Source: Egerieimonas sp900552095
Lineage (GTDB): Bacteria; Bacillota; Clostridia; Lachnospirales; Lachnospiraceae
Length of the DNA: 64,000 bases
Direction: 5' to 3'
NCBI GenBank assembly: GCA_902469965.1
Contig: CABREP010000002.1
Span: 1 to 64,000, forward strand
The position numbers and the translations under genes were made by a program. The notes below the pieces were generated by a model. That model saw only the letters and a list, made by a program, of their open reading frames with translations. It searched no databases and was not told the origin of the DNA. Positions 14,812 through 22,321 of this stretch are shown piece after piece (within the stretch, counting starts at the first letter, position 1; each line of letters opens with the position of its first letter).

Positions 14812-15858
14812 CTATACTTCAATAATCTGGTGCCCCGCCGCCTTCAAAAGCCGGTTCATGATCGCCTGTCCCATCTTCGGGGTGGCAAATGATTCGGAAT
14901 AGATATAATCCGTCTTCTCCTCATCAAACTCTCTGAGCACACTGTACAGATGACGCGCGATCGTCTCCTCGCTGCGGCGGCTTCCAATGCGTTTTACGAG
15001 TCCCGCCGGATAACTCCCGGCCGTCTCATCCGCCGCCAGAATCCCCACACGGAACCCCTGGGCGATCTTCTCTTCTGCCATCCGGCTGATCGCCTCTCTG
15101 ACCTGCTCCTCTTCTCCTTCCACAATGGTCAGGTCCCCCTGAGGCGCATAGTGTCTGTACTTCATTCCCGGTGCCTTTGGCCTGGCATTTCCCTCCAGCG
15201 TAAGCCCCCGGTCCATGCGGACTTCACCAATCAGTTCCGAAAGAGTCTCCAGATCCAGGTAGCCGGGACGCAGAACCGTAGGAATTTCCTCCGTAAAGTC
15301 TACAATTGTGGACTCCAATCCGATCCCCACTTCTCCGCCGTCCACGATCATGTCGATCTTATCTGCCAGGTCTGCAATCACATGCTCGGCCTTCGTGGGA
15401 CTCGGCCGTCCGGAAGTATTGGCGCTGGGCGCCGCCACATAACCGCCGGCCTGTCGGATCAGTTCCAGTGCCGTCCGGTGGCGCGGCATACGCACGGCCA
15501 CACTGTCCAGTCCCCCTGTCGTCTTCAGCGGAACCAGTTCGCTTTTTCTGAAGATCATCGTAAGCGGCCCCGGCCAGCATTTTTCTGCCAGGATCCGGGC
15601 CTTCTCCGGAACTTCCAGCACCAGCGGTTCCAGATCTTTCTGATCCGCAATATGCACGATCAGCGGATTATCCGAAGGACGCCCCTTTGCCTGATAGATC
15701 TTTCCGGACGCTTCCGGATCCAGCGCATTTCCTCCCAGCCCGTACACCGTCTCCGTAGGAAATGCCACCAGACCTCCCTGCTTTAAGATCTGCCCCGCCT
15801 CCCGCAGAGCCTCCATGTCCAGTTGCTCTTCTGTCATGCTTACGATTTTTGCCTTCAT
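14812..15858 (-). CDS. ywlC: L-threonylcarbamoyladenylate synthase (Sua5/YwlC)
   Basis: The enzyme makes threonylcarbamoyl-AMP from threonine, bicarbonate and ATP, the first step of t6A37 modification of tRNAs that read ANN codons. The 348-residue protein has the YrdC domain (about 20-210), with FPTETVYGLGGNA and KGRPSDNPLIVHI, and then the Sua5 C-terminal domain (about 230-345), so it is the long Sua5 form. The ATG at 15858 follows GGGAGAGGATC; the frame is open further upstream, but that part runs into cwlD and has no family similarity. The dead phosphatase gene follows 11 bp later. Confidence 0.94.
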   Translation of the reverse strand: MKAKIVSMTEEQLDMEALREAGQILKQGGLVAFPTETVYGLGGNALDPEASGKIYQAKGRPSDNPLIVHIADQKDLEPLVLEVPEKARILAEKCWPGPLTMIFRKSELVPLKTTGGLDSVAVRMPRHRTALELIRQAGGYVAAPSANTSGRPSPTKAEHVIADLADKIDMIVDGGEVGIGLESTIVDFTEEIPTVLRPGYLDLETLSELIGEVRMDRGLTLEGNARPKAPGMKYRHYAPQGDLTIVEGEEEQVREAISRMAEEKIAQGFRVGILAADETAGSYPAGLVKRIGSRRSEETIARHLYSVLREFDEEKTDYIYSESFATPKMGQAIMNRLLKAAGHQIIEV

Positions 15859-15908
15859 GATCCTCTCCCGTATCTTTTTTCCATTATCCTTTGTGAAACC
15901 ATTATACT

Positions 15909-16595
15909 CTAAGCCTTTTTCCCTGTCAAATACTCCAGCACTCCATCCCCCACTGCCCTGGCCGCCAGTTCCTGGTATTCCTCCGAGACCAGCTTCTTCT
16001 CCTCTTCCCGGCTGCTCAGAAAACCGCACTCCACAATAACCAGAGGCGCTTCCGTATTTTTCAGCATATAGTAAGTGCCATTCCCTTTCGCCTGCCTTCT
16101 GTTCTCCGGATCCAGCTGCTCCACCAGATGTTTCTGGATCTTCTCTGCCAGCTGCTTCCCTTCCAGTGAATGGGTATAATAAAAGACCTGTGCCCCCTTT
16201 ACACTTTCTTCAGGATAGCTGTTCTGATGAATACTTACCACACATTCCGGTGCCGCCTCATGGATTTTCTGACATCTCCGCTGCAGATCCTGCACTTTCT
16301 TATTAGATGCCCCCGGATCATTTAACCCCTCGTCCCCGGTCCGCGTCAGCTCTGTCCGGATCCCGTTCTTTTCCAGGTATTCTTTCAGCTTTCCCGCTAT
16401 CGCCAGATTCAGATCCTTCTCCAGTGTCCCTCCGACTCCCACTTTTCCCGGATCCTCTCCCCCATGCCCTGCATCGATCATCACAAGAGGCGCCTCTTCT
16501 GCCACGCCCCCCACCACTGCCGCTTCTTCTCTTCCCAGAAAAAAGACCCCGGCCAGCAGCAGGATCCCCATTCCCAGTTCCAGTCCTCTTTTCAA
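15909..16595 (-). CDS. cwlD: N-acetylmuramoyl-L-alanine amidase CwlD
   Basis: CwlD trims peptide side chains from muramic acid so that spore cortex can form muramic-delta-lactam, acting with PdaA. The 228-residue Amidase_3 protein has an N-terminal hydrophobic anchor or signal (about 5-22) and the zinc motifs MIDAGHGGEDPG (His about 43), the LNLAIAGKL Glu region, SIHQNS and a final VIVECGFLSSREEE with catalytic Glu. It starts at TTG 16595 behind a G-run. The size and lack of a cell-wall binding domain match CwlD rather than vegetative amidases. A sporulation-type promoter candidate lies at 16624-16655. Confidence 0.88.
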   Translation of the reverse strand: MKRGLELGMGILLLAGVFFLGREEAAVVGGVAEEAPLVMIDAGHGGEDPGKVGVGGTLEKDLNLAIAGKLKEYLEKNGIRTELTRTGDEGLNDPGASNKKVQDLQRRCQKIHEAAPECVVSIHQNSYPEESVKGAQVFYYTHSLEGKQLAEKIQKHLVEQLDPENRRQAKGNGTYYMLKNTEAPLVIVECGFLSSREEEKKLVSEEYQELAARAVGDGVLEYLTGKKA

Positions 16596-16623
16596 AACAA
16601 AAATCCCCCCCGGACATATTCTC

Positions 16624-16655
16624 TACAGTATATGCCTGGAGGGTCCTCTCTATTT
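16624..16655 (-). promoter_or_regulatory. candidate sporulation promoter of cwlD
   Basis: The minus strand reads CATATACTGTA (16634-16624), close to sigma E/G -10 elements, with an AAATA-type element about 16 bases upstream. It lies in the 82-bp gap between divIVA and cwlD. cwlD is transcribed by sporulation sigma factors in Bacillus. Weak evidence. Confidence 0.35.
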
Positions 16656-16677
16656 TTCTTTTTCTTCTGCTCTGCCC

Positions 16678-17358
16678 TTATTCTTCATCTTCTTCATTGA
16701 GCAGGGCCATAATATCCGCATCCAGCTCATCACTGTCCGCCTCGTCAAAGCTGTCCTCAGCCGTTTCCGATGGTTTTGCCGGTGCTTCCTCCTCTGCCTC
16801 TTCCTGCTCCTCATTCATCTCCTGCATGCTCTCCGGCATACTGCTGATGATCCGGTGCACTTCTTTGTAAGAGGACATGAATCTTTGCTGTACCTGATTG
16901 ATCAGTTCCACAATATCATTCAGCTCATCCTGCACCGCAATATACTTCTTCTTTCCCTCAGCCAGCTTCTCATCCACCTCGGTCTGCACCGAAAGCACAC
17001 GGCGCTCCGCCTCCGTATCCGCCTCGGCCAGGATTTCATCCCGTTTCTTTTCCGCTGCCCGGATCATATTATCAGAACGCACCTGGCTTTCATACACCAG
17101 CCGCCCGATGCTCTCATAATTATCAATATACTGCTGATACTTTTCGGAAATATCCTTCTTGTAATGTTCAATCTGCTGCTCTTTGTCATCCAGCCTGTGC
17201 AGAAGTTCCGAGATCTTCTCATCCTTTTCCTTGATCTCTTTCAGCAGGCGGCTCTTCTCCGCATAGGCCTCTTCCTTTAAGGCCTGCACCTGCATCTGCA
17301 CATCATCCTTGTCATATCCCCCCATCAGCGTTGTCTTAAACATTTCTGCTTCACTCAT
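16678..17358 (-). CDS. DivIVA-like coiled-coil cell pole / division protein
   Basis: DivIVA proteins sense negative membrane curvature and recruit division, pole or sporulation factors. The N-terminal signature FKTTLMGGYDKDDVQMQV (7-24) contains the G-Y-D turn of the membrane-binding domain, followed by a long coiled coil (about 25-150) and an acidic tail from about 180. The length of 226 residues is normal. The family includes GpsB and SepIVA-like proteins, so the exact role is open. It lies 16 bp after the GH18 gene, suggesting co-transcription. Confidence 0.8.
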   Translation of the reverse strand: MSEAEMFKTTLMGGYDKDDVQMQVQALKEEAYAEKSRLLKEIKEKDEKISELLHRLDDKEQQIEHYKKDISEKYQQYIDNYESIGRLVYESQVRSDNMIRAAEKKRDEILAEADTEAERRVLSVQTEVDEKLAEGKKKYIAVQDELNDIVELINQVQQRFMSSYKEVHRIISSMPESMQEMNEEQEEAEEEAPAKPSETAEDSFDEADSDELDADIMALLNEEDEE

Positions 17359-17374
17359 ACCTGTAACCTGCCTT

Positions 17375-19072
17375 TCACTGTAAATACCCGGCTATGATGT
17401 TCCATACAGAAGCCCGCTCAAACCCCAGCTTCCACTCGGCTACGCCGGCCAGTTCATATTCCCGGATCAGTTTCATCTTCTCCTCAATAGAACGTTCATC
17501 TTCCACCCAGATCTGATACAGTCCGTCATCGCCGTCCATCTCTGCAACTGTCTGTCCCAGTTCTTCGTCCCAGTAGGCAACCATTCCATTTGCCTCCTGT
17601 TCGGCAATGTATGCCTGAGACTGATCCATATTCATAACCTCGCTGTAAAGTTCGGCGCTGCCATGAGGCTTTTTCCAGAGTCTGGTATAAAACGGTATTC
17701 CATTGATTACTTTTTCCTTCGGCACCTCTTTTAAAGTGGCTTCTATTCCATCCCGCACAAAGGGAAGCGACGCCACAGACCCGGCCTCGGATCCTCCTCC
17801 GTAATGCTCGTCATATCCCATGATGATCACATAATCCGCCACAATTCCCTGCTCTTTTCTGTCATAATACAGGTTGTAGGGCTGGGGAACCGGATTATCC
17901 ACCGAAAGCACCAGTCCGGCCCGGCGGCAGGCAATGGAAAGCTCCCGGATAAACTGGATATAATGGGGCGCTTCCTCCTCCTTAATACTCTCAAAATCCA
18001 CATTGATCCCATCAAACCCGCAGGCGGCTGCGCTGTCCATCAGCTGCTGGATCATATAAGCTCTTTTCGGCGTGCTGGAAAGTACTTCAAGGGTAGACAC
18101 TTCCTTATTAAAATTATCAATAAGAGCCCAGACTTCCAGTCCCTTGCCGTGCGCTTTCTCCACATAGGAAGCATCTGCCAGGGACGATAAGGTTCCATCC
18201 TCACTCTGAATCGAAAACCAGGTGGGGGAAATCGTATTTACCCCTGTCATCTCCGCCGTCACCTCATCCAGCATCTCATTGGCTCCCGCAGAAGTCACCT
18301 GATGCCATGCCAGATTGATCGGATAATCCTTCCGTATACTCGTATATTCCGGAACTACATTTACCGGTTCCTCCTGAATTTTCTCCGGAGCGGAAACGGT
18401 TTTAGACGGAACATATCCACGGTAACCGTCCTCTGTAAACACCTCATACCAGTCATCCAGATCTTCCCGGAAATACATCCTGGTTCCCTCCGGAACCTCT
18501 GTGAGCACAGGACTTTTGATCCCGCCCTTTAACCGCACTTTTGTGTCCTCCAGGGCAGTCACTCCCTGAAGGGTCTCCCAGTCTGTCCGGATCACGGTCC
18601 GGCTGGGATCCTCATATATGTTCCAGGCCATATTTGTATACTGGCCAATAAAGTCAAGCGCCAGGTAATCCTTCTCCCCGATCTTCCTGAGCAGAACCTC
18701 ATCTGCCTGCTTCTCTACGCCGCCCTGTTCATAAACGGTGCTTTCCGGGGCAAAGGTGATCGCTTCCTCCGGAAGCGTAATGATCATCTTCTGTTCTCTG
18801 TCATCCCAGTAAAATCTTCCATTAATATACGTTCCCACCGTGGTACAGTCAATATAGACCCGGCCGTCCACCAGAAGCCCCTTTTCTTCCAGAAGCTGGC
18901 CATCCACAACCAGAGCGGTCTGCTCCTCCCCGGTAAGCCCGTAATATTCTGTTCCATCCATCTCTGTGTTCGTCGGTGTGTAGCGTTTTACAAACATAGT
19001 TACCCCGCCGGCCAGAACCACCAGCAGAATCAGCAGCAAAACCACCACTACCGGTGATGCACTTTTTTTCAT
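17375..19072 (-). CDS. membrane-anchored glycoside hydrolase family 18 protein with SH3 domain
   Basis: The protein probably cleaves or binds peptidoglycan-type GlcNAc polymers at the cell or spore surface. Of its 565 residues, 8-27 form a signal anchor, about 50-165 resemble the stalk-like copper-amine-oxidase N-terminal repeat (VDGRVYIDCTTVGTYINGRF), about 170-230 form a bacterial SH3 domain ending GYVPSKTVSAP, and about 245-560 are a GH18 barrel. The catalytic motif DGINVDFESI (D-x-x-D-x-D-x-E) is complete. SleL/YaaH-type spore enzymes belong to this family. The ATG at 19072 follows GGGAGGTAAATAAAG. Confidence 0.88.
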   Translation of the reverse strand: MKKSASPVVVVLLLILLVVLAGGVTMFVKRYTPTNTEMDGTEYYGLTGEEQTALVVDGQLLEEKGLLVDGRVYIDCTTVGTYINGRFYWDDREQKMIITLPEEAITFAPESTVYEQGGVEKQADEVLLRKIGEKDYLALDFIGQYTNMAWNIYEDPSRTVIRTDWETLQGVTALEDTKVRLKGGIKSPVLTEVPEGTRMYFREDLDDWYEVFTEDGYRGYVPSKTVSAPEKIQEEPVNVVPEYTSIRKDYPINLAWHQVTSAGANEMLDEVTAEMTGVNTISPTWFSIQSEDGTLSSLADASYVEKAHGKGLEVWALIDNFNKEVSTLEVLSSTPKRAYMIQQLMDSAAACGFDGINVDFESIKEEEAPHYIQFIRELSIACRRAGLVLSVDNPVPQPYNLYYDRKEQGIVADYVIIMGYDEHYGGGSEAGSVASLPFVRDGIEATLKEVPKEKVINGIPFYTRLWKKPHGSAELYSEVMNMDQSQAYIAEQEANGMVAYWDEELGQTVAEMDGDDGLYQIWVEDERSIEEKMKLIREYELAGVAEWKLGFERASVWNIIAGYLQ

Positions 19073-19096
19073 CTTTATTTACCTCCCATATGTCAC

Positions 19097-19125
19097 ATTA
19101 TAGCAACATATTTTCAGCCCGTCAC
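19097..19125 (-). promoter_or_regulatory. SigA-like promoter of the GH18 gene
   Basis: The minus strand has GTGACG (19125-19120), 17 bases, TATAAT (19102-19097). The -10 is perfect and the -35 matches four of six. The start would be about 20 bases before the GH18 ATG. Confidence 0.6.
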
Positions 19126-19159
19126 TATTTTTATAAAAATTTAAAACTTTTGACAGAAA

Positions 19160-19209
19160 GCCCGGCCGCCCGCTGTGTACCTCCAAAACCTGTGATACGG
19201 CAGCCGGAC
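19160..19209 (-). terminator. terminator of the 72-residue protein gene
   Basis: The minus strand forms an 11-bp G+C-rich stem (GTCCGGCTGCC with its G-U tolerant complement) around a 28-base loop, followed by TTTCTGTC. It lies 16 bp after the stop of the 19225-19443 gene. Confidence 0.55.
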
Positions 19210-19224
19210 CTGCTGTCCTTTTTC

Positions 19225-19443
19225 TTACGTTCCTATTTTATCAAAAGAAACGCGCACCACCTCCCCCCTGTCGTTCTGTACATAATCCCGCATATACACC
19301 CCCGCCTCTGCCACATGACAGGCCTTTACAATCTCTTTAGGAGTGCTGGGACGGCCCTCCAGCCACAGCGGCACGCCCTGAAGATAGTACGTCTCCAGTT
19401 CGCAGCGCAGCGCCGATGTTTCTTTCTTTTTCTTCTTGCTCAT
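19225..19443 (-). CDS. small conserved hypothetical protein
   Basis: I do not recognise a named family. The 72 residues begin with a lysine run (MSKKKKKE) and contain LETYYLQGVPLWLEGRPSTP, EIVKACHVAEAGVYMRDYV and a final VRVSFDKIG. The pattern looks like a compact helix-strand protein rather than a random frame, and it is followed by a good terminator. No clear ribosome site is next to the ATG; a strong AAGGAGAGGGG lies about 32-42 bases upstream, with a GGGGAC/GTCCCC hairpin between it and the ATG. The start or its regulation is therefore uncertain. Confidence 0.55.
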   Translation of the reverse strand: MSKKKKKETSALRCELETYYLQGVPLWLEGRPSTPKEIVKACHVAEAGVYMRDYVQNDRGEVVRVSFDKIGT

Positions 19444-19720
19444 AGACCCGGGGACGCGCCCGTGATATACCTGTCCCCTCTCCTTTCCTTGTCTGCCTGA
19501 ATACGCAAAAGAAGACCTAAGCAGTTACTTTCACGCTGGTTTCACACAGGAACAGCTATAGCTTCGCCTTTTCTTTCAAAAAAATTCTTTCAAGTTCATA
19601 TCTGTAAATTCTGGGAAAACTGCAGGGAACCCTGCCTGGAATAGAAAAAATGAATTGATATTACTGTCGTATCAGAAGCCTCACATCCTTCCTTAGGCAG
19701 CCATATCTGTCCTGTCTTTT
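19444..19720 (-). other. long leader or possible structured RNA upstream of the 72-residue protein
   Basis: There is no open reading frame of note in this stretch. A promoter (19748-19721) would give a transcript of about 270 bases before the ATG at 19443. The minus strand shows a perfect hairpin GCAGGGTTCCCTGC (19634-19621), complementary CTGCCT and AGGCAG segments near the two ends (about 19702-19697 and 19497-19492), and a GGGGAC/GTCCCC hairpin (19472-19444) before the ATG. This layout suggests a folded leader or a separate small RNA of unknown class. Confidence 0.35.
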
Positions 19721-19748
19721 ATTATACCTGTATTCCGCCTATTTGCAA
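19721..19748 (-). promoter_or_regulatory. SigA promoter reading toward 19443
   Basis: The minus strand has TTGCAA (19748-19743), 16 bases, TATAAT (19726-19721). Confidence 0.6.
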
Positions 19749-19786
19749 GCTTTTTTCAGGGAAATTCTGAAAAAAACAGGAACCGC

Positions 19787-19816
19787 TTTACAGTATCTAT
19801 TCTTCTGGTATATAAT
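19787..19816 (+). promoter_or_regulatory. SigA promoter of mecA
   Basis: TTTACA (19787-19792), 18 bases, TATAAT (19811-19816). It lies about 80 bp upstream of the mecA ATG and is back to back with the leftward promoter at 19721-19748. Confidence 0.65.
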
Positions 19817-19893
19817 ATACTGGAATTATTAGATTCAGCAGAAAGGCCGGTCTCCTTTTTGCTGGCGAAACAAAGGGAACAGGATGTGATATT

Positions 19894-20628
19894 ATGAAAA
19901 TAGAAAAAATCAATGACCATCAGATCCGTTGCACGCTGACCAGCGATGACCTGGCAAACAGAGAAATCAAATTAAGCGAACTGGCCTATGGAACCGAGAA
20001 GGCCAAAACTCTTTTTCACGATATGATGCAGCAGGCCCAGTTTGAGTTCGGCTTTGAAGCCGACAACCTTCCCCTCATGATCGAAGCGATCCCGGTGACA
20101 CCGGACAGTATCGTCCTGATCATCACCAAGGTGGAAGATCCCGAGGAGCTGGACACCCGTTTTTCCAAATTTTCTCCCTCCGTAGAAGAAGATGCCCGGG
20201 AAAATGCATCCCCCTTTACCGGTGCCGATGACATCCTGGATATTTTCCAGAAACTCGTGGACTCCAAACTGAAAGTACAGGGTTCTGCAAAAAAAGACGA
20301 AGAAAAGGAAAAGGCGGCGGAGACGCCTGCCGTAAATCTCCTCCAGCTTTTCCGTTTTTCTTCTCTGGACGGAGCGATCCGCGCAGCCCGCGGACTCACT
20401 CTCCCTTACAACGGAGAAAACTCCCTGTATAAAGATCCCCGGGACAATTCCTACTGCCTGGCACTCCATCAGTCCGGCTGCAGCCCGGAGGAATTCAACC
20501 GGATCTGCAACGTTCTCTCCGAGTACGGCCAGGGCAAGACCTGTACTGCCGCAAGAGAAGCTTATTTGAAGGAACACGGGGAACTTCTTATAAACGACAG
20601 CGCACTGCATCTGCTGGCCCAGCTGTAA
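19894..20628 (+). CDS. mecA: adaptor protein MecA
   Basis: MecA is the adaptor that delivers substrates to the ClpCP protease and is needed for ClpC oligomer assembly. The 244-residue protein has the N-terminal substrate-binding part (MKIEKINDHQIRCTLTSDDL, then a D-rich region), a charged linker at about 125-150 and the C-terminal ClpC-binding alpha/beta domain (about 155-244) with FRFSSLDGAIRAARGL and YCLALHQSG. Length and domain order are typical. It is one of the few plus-strand genes here and has its own promoter and a bidirectional terminator. The ribosome site is weak (AGGATGTGATATT). Confidence 0.93.
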   Translation: MKIEKINDHQIRCTLTSDDLANREIKLSELAYGTEKAKTLFHDMMQQAQFEFGFEADNLPLMIEAIPVTPDSIVLIITKVEDPEELDTRFSKFSPSVEEDARENASPFTGADDILDIFQKLVDSKLKVQGSAKKDEEKEKAAETPAVNLLQLFRFSSLDGAIRAARGLTLPYNGENSLYKDPRDNSYCLALHQSGCSPEEFNRICNVLSEYGQGKTCTAAREAYLKEHGELLINDSALHLLAQL

Positions 20629-20672
20629 GATTTTCTCACCGATTTTGCGGCAGGCAAACGCCGTACACCCAA

Positions 20673-20722
20673 AAAACAGAGGGGATGCAAATCTTGGACA
20701 GATTTGCATCCCCTCTGTTTTT
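20673..20722. terminator. bidirectional terminator between mecA and the DUF1858 gene
   Basis: A 22-bp perfect stem (20673-20694 with 20700-20721) around a five-base loop carries A-runs on the left and T-runs on the right, so it can end transcripts from both convergent genes. Confidence 0.9.
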
Positions 20723-20763
20723 ATCAGCCTGTTTCTTCAGGATCAGGCAGCCTCTTTTATTTC

Positions 20764-20964
20764 TCAGGCCTGAGCCAGATAATCGTTGATCTGTTTCTCC
20801 AGCATCTCCACATCCATACCGTGTACCACTGCGGCCTCCTCAAGAGTCTCCCCCTGAGCGGACGGGCATCCGATACAGTGCATTCCTGCGCGCATCAGGA
20901 TTCCTGCAATATTGCTGTCCACTGCCAGCAGCTGTCCAATTGTCATTTTTCTGGAAATCTGCAT
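20764..20964 (-). CDS. DUF1858 domain protein (hybrid-cluster-associated redox disulfide domain)
   Basis: The 66-residue protein is a single DUF1858 domain: MTIGQLLAVDSNIAGILMRAGMHCIGCP followed (in two parts) by a helical second half, with a CxxC pair (Cys28, Cys31) inside. Such domains occur alone or fused to redox enzymes and are thought to act through the disulfide. ATG 20964 is best placed, eight bases after GGAGG; ATG 20970 is also possible. The gene is divergent from the ferredoxin gene, and the facing promoters lie within 100 bp, hinting at shared redox use. Confidence 0.85.
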   Translation of the reverse strand: MQISRKMTIGQLLAVDSNIAGILMRAGMHCIGCPSAQGETLEEAAVVHGMDVEMLEKQINDYLAQA

Positions 20965-20998
20965 TTTCATTTCCTCCTTTACATGGTCTATGGGCCTC

Positions 20999-21027
20999 AT
21001 TATAATACCTTTTCTCCCCGGAATCAA
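20999..21027 (-). promoter_or_regulatory. SigA promoter of the DUF1858 gene
   Basis: On the minus strand TTGATT (21027-21022), 17 bases, TATAAT (21004-20999). The predicted start is about 28 bases before the ATG. Confidence 0.7.
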
Positions 21028-21067
21028 CTCCCCGGTTTTACTTTTCTCATTGTTTCCGATTTTATAC

Positions 21068-21096
21068 TTGTATTTTACCGGAATTTCATTTAAAAT
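21068..21096 (+). promoter_or_regulatory. candidate promoter of the ferredoxin gene
   Basis: TTGTAT (21068-21073), 17 bases, TAAAAT (21091-21096). The spacing is ideal but the -35 matches only half of the consensus. Confidence 0.4.
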
Positions 21097-21155
21097 GAAG
21101 GCAGTAACCGAACGCGGTGGAAACACCGGACGGAAATATAAAGGAGGATATAACT

Positions 21156-21326
21156 ATGGCATATGTAATTTCTGATGAATGTGTTAGCTGCGGTACCTGC
21201 GAGAGCGAATGTCCCGTTGAGGCTATCAGCCAGGGCGATGATCATTACGTGATCGATGCTGATACCTGTGTAGACTGCGGTACCTGTGCAGGCGTATGTC
21301 CCACCGAAGCAATCTCCGAGGGCTAA
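21156..21326 (+). CDS. 2[4Fe-4S] ferredoxin
   Basis: This 56-residue clostridial ferredoxin carries electrons between low-potential redox enzymes. Both clusters are complete: CVSCGTCESECP (9-20) and CVDCGTCAGVCP (38-49), each followed by an EAIS turn. The ATG at 21156 follows AAAGGAGGATATAACT. A terminator stands directly downstream, so it is a single-gene transcript. The length is normal for the clostridial type. Confidence 0.97.
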   Translation: MAYVISDECVSCGTCESECPVEAISQGDDHYVIDADTCVDCGTCAGVCPTEAISEG

Positions 21327-21349
21327 TTACTACACGAACTTTTTAAACA

Positions 21350-21408
21350 GGCTGCTGCAAAACAGTATCGGGAATCCGGTTTCTGGTTTTGCGGCAGCCT
21401 CTTCTTTT
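21350..21408 (+). terminator. terminator of the ferredoxin gene
   Basis: A 14-bp stem, GGCTGCTGCAAAAC (21350-21363) with GTTTTGCGGCAGCC (21386-21399, one G-U pair), is followed by TCTTCTTTT. Confidence 0.85.
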
Positions 21409-21427
21409 GTATTTGAAAGGAACTGTC

Positions 21428-22321
21428 ATGTCATTATCAAGAAAAGAATTTGATGTTCTGACCAGCATCGAGGCCTCCAAAAGCCCGGACTTCACCCAGC
21501 GCGAGCTGGCTCAGGCCTCCGGCCATTCCCTGGGATCCGTCAACAAGACACTCCACCTTCTGGAGGACGCCGGACTCGTCAGCGAAAATCAGATCACAGA
21601 AAAAGGACTGGAAACGCTGGAACCCTACCGGGTTAAGAGGGCGGTTCTTCTGGCGGCCGGTTTCGGTTCCCGCCTGGTTCCAGTCACTCTGAACACTCCC
21701 AAACCACTGGTCCGCGTCAAGGGAGTCCGTATGATTGATACGCTTCTGGACGCCGTCCTTGCCGCCGGAATCGAGGATATCGTGATCGTAAGAGGATATC
21801 TGGGAGAGCAGTTTGACCAGCTGCTGTATAAATATCCTCAGATCCGTTTCATCGAGAATCCCGCTTACAATGAAAGCAATAATATTTCCTCCGCTATGTG
21901 CGTGCGTTATCTGCTCCAGAACGCCTACGTTCTGGAAGCCGATCTGGTTCTTTACAACCCCGGCCTTATCACAAAATATCAGTACACCAGCAACTATCTG
22001 GGCGTACCGACAGAGAAAACTGACGACTGGTGCTTCGAGACGAAAAACCGGATCATTACCAAACTGAAGGTAGGCGGACTGAACTGCCACCATATGTTCG
22101 GAATCTCCTACTGGAACCAGCACGATGGCGCCCAGATGGCCGAGCACATCCGCGAAGTTTTCACGATGCCCGGCGGACGCGAGCGCTACTGGGATCAGGT
22201 CGCCCTGGAATATTTTATCAAAAATTATAAAATTGAAGTGCGGGAATGTACTTTTGACGACATCATTGAGGTGGACAGCTTTTCCGATCTGAAAAAGCTG
22301 GATCACTCCTACTGCTGCTGA
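21428..22321 (+). CDS. winged-helix domain fused to a LicC-like nucleotidyltransferase
   Basis: Residues 1-70 form a MarR-type winged helix (RKEFDVLTSIEAS, then TQRELAQASGHSLGSVNKTL). Residues 74-297 are a sugar/choline-phosphate nucleotidyltransferase with LAAGFGSRLVPVTLNTPKPL, the NTP-binding loop, and VLEADLVLY, where an acidic residue should bind the metal. LicC-type enzymes make CDP-choline for decorating surface polymers. The HTH fusion suggests autoregulation or a moonlighting regulator, but no choline kinase or transferase is adjacent. The ATG at 21428 has AAAGGA upstream. The 3' end overlaps the convergent RluA gene by 13 bp. Confidence 0.85.
   Translation: MSLSRKEFDVLTSIEASKSPDFTQRELAQASGHSLGSVNKTLHLLEDAGLVSENQITEKGLETLEPYRVKRAVLLAAGFGSRLVPVTLNTPKPLVRVKGVRMIDTLLDAVLAAGIEDIVIVRGYLGEQFDQLLYKYPQIRFIENPAYNESNNISSAMCVRYLLQNAYVLEADLVLYNPGLITKYQYTSNYLGVPTEKTDDWCFETKNRIITKLKVGGLNCHHMFGISYWNQHDGAQMAEHIREVFTMPGGRERYWDQVALEYFIKNYKIEVRECTFDDIIEVDSFSDLKKLDHSYCC

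Noticed and set aside
14268..14825. Plus-strand frame over the phosphatase-like gene
   Set aside because: Antisense to an intact gene with a good ribosome site and translational coupling.
19531..19561. Sequence TTTCACACAGGAACAGCTAT, close to the lacZ/M13 reverse primer region
   Set aside because: One base differs from the vector sequence and both flanks are genomic in character, so contamination is unlikely; probably chance.
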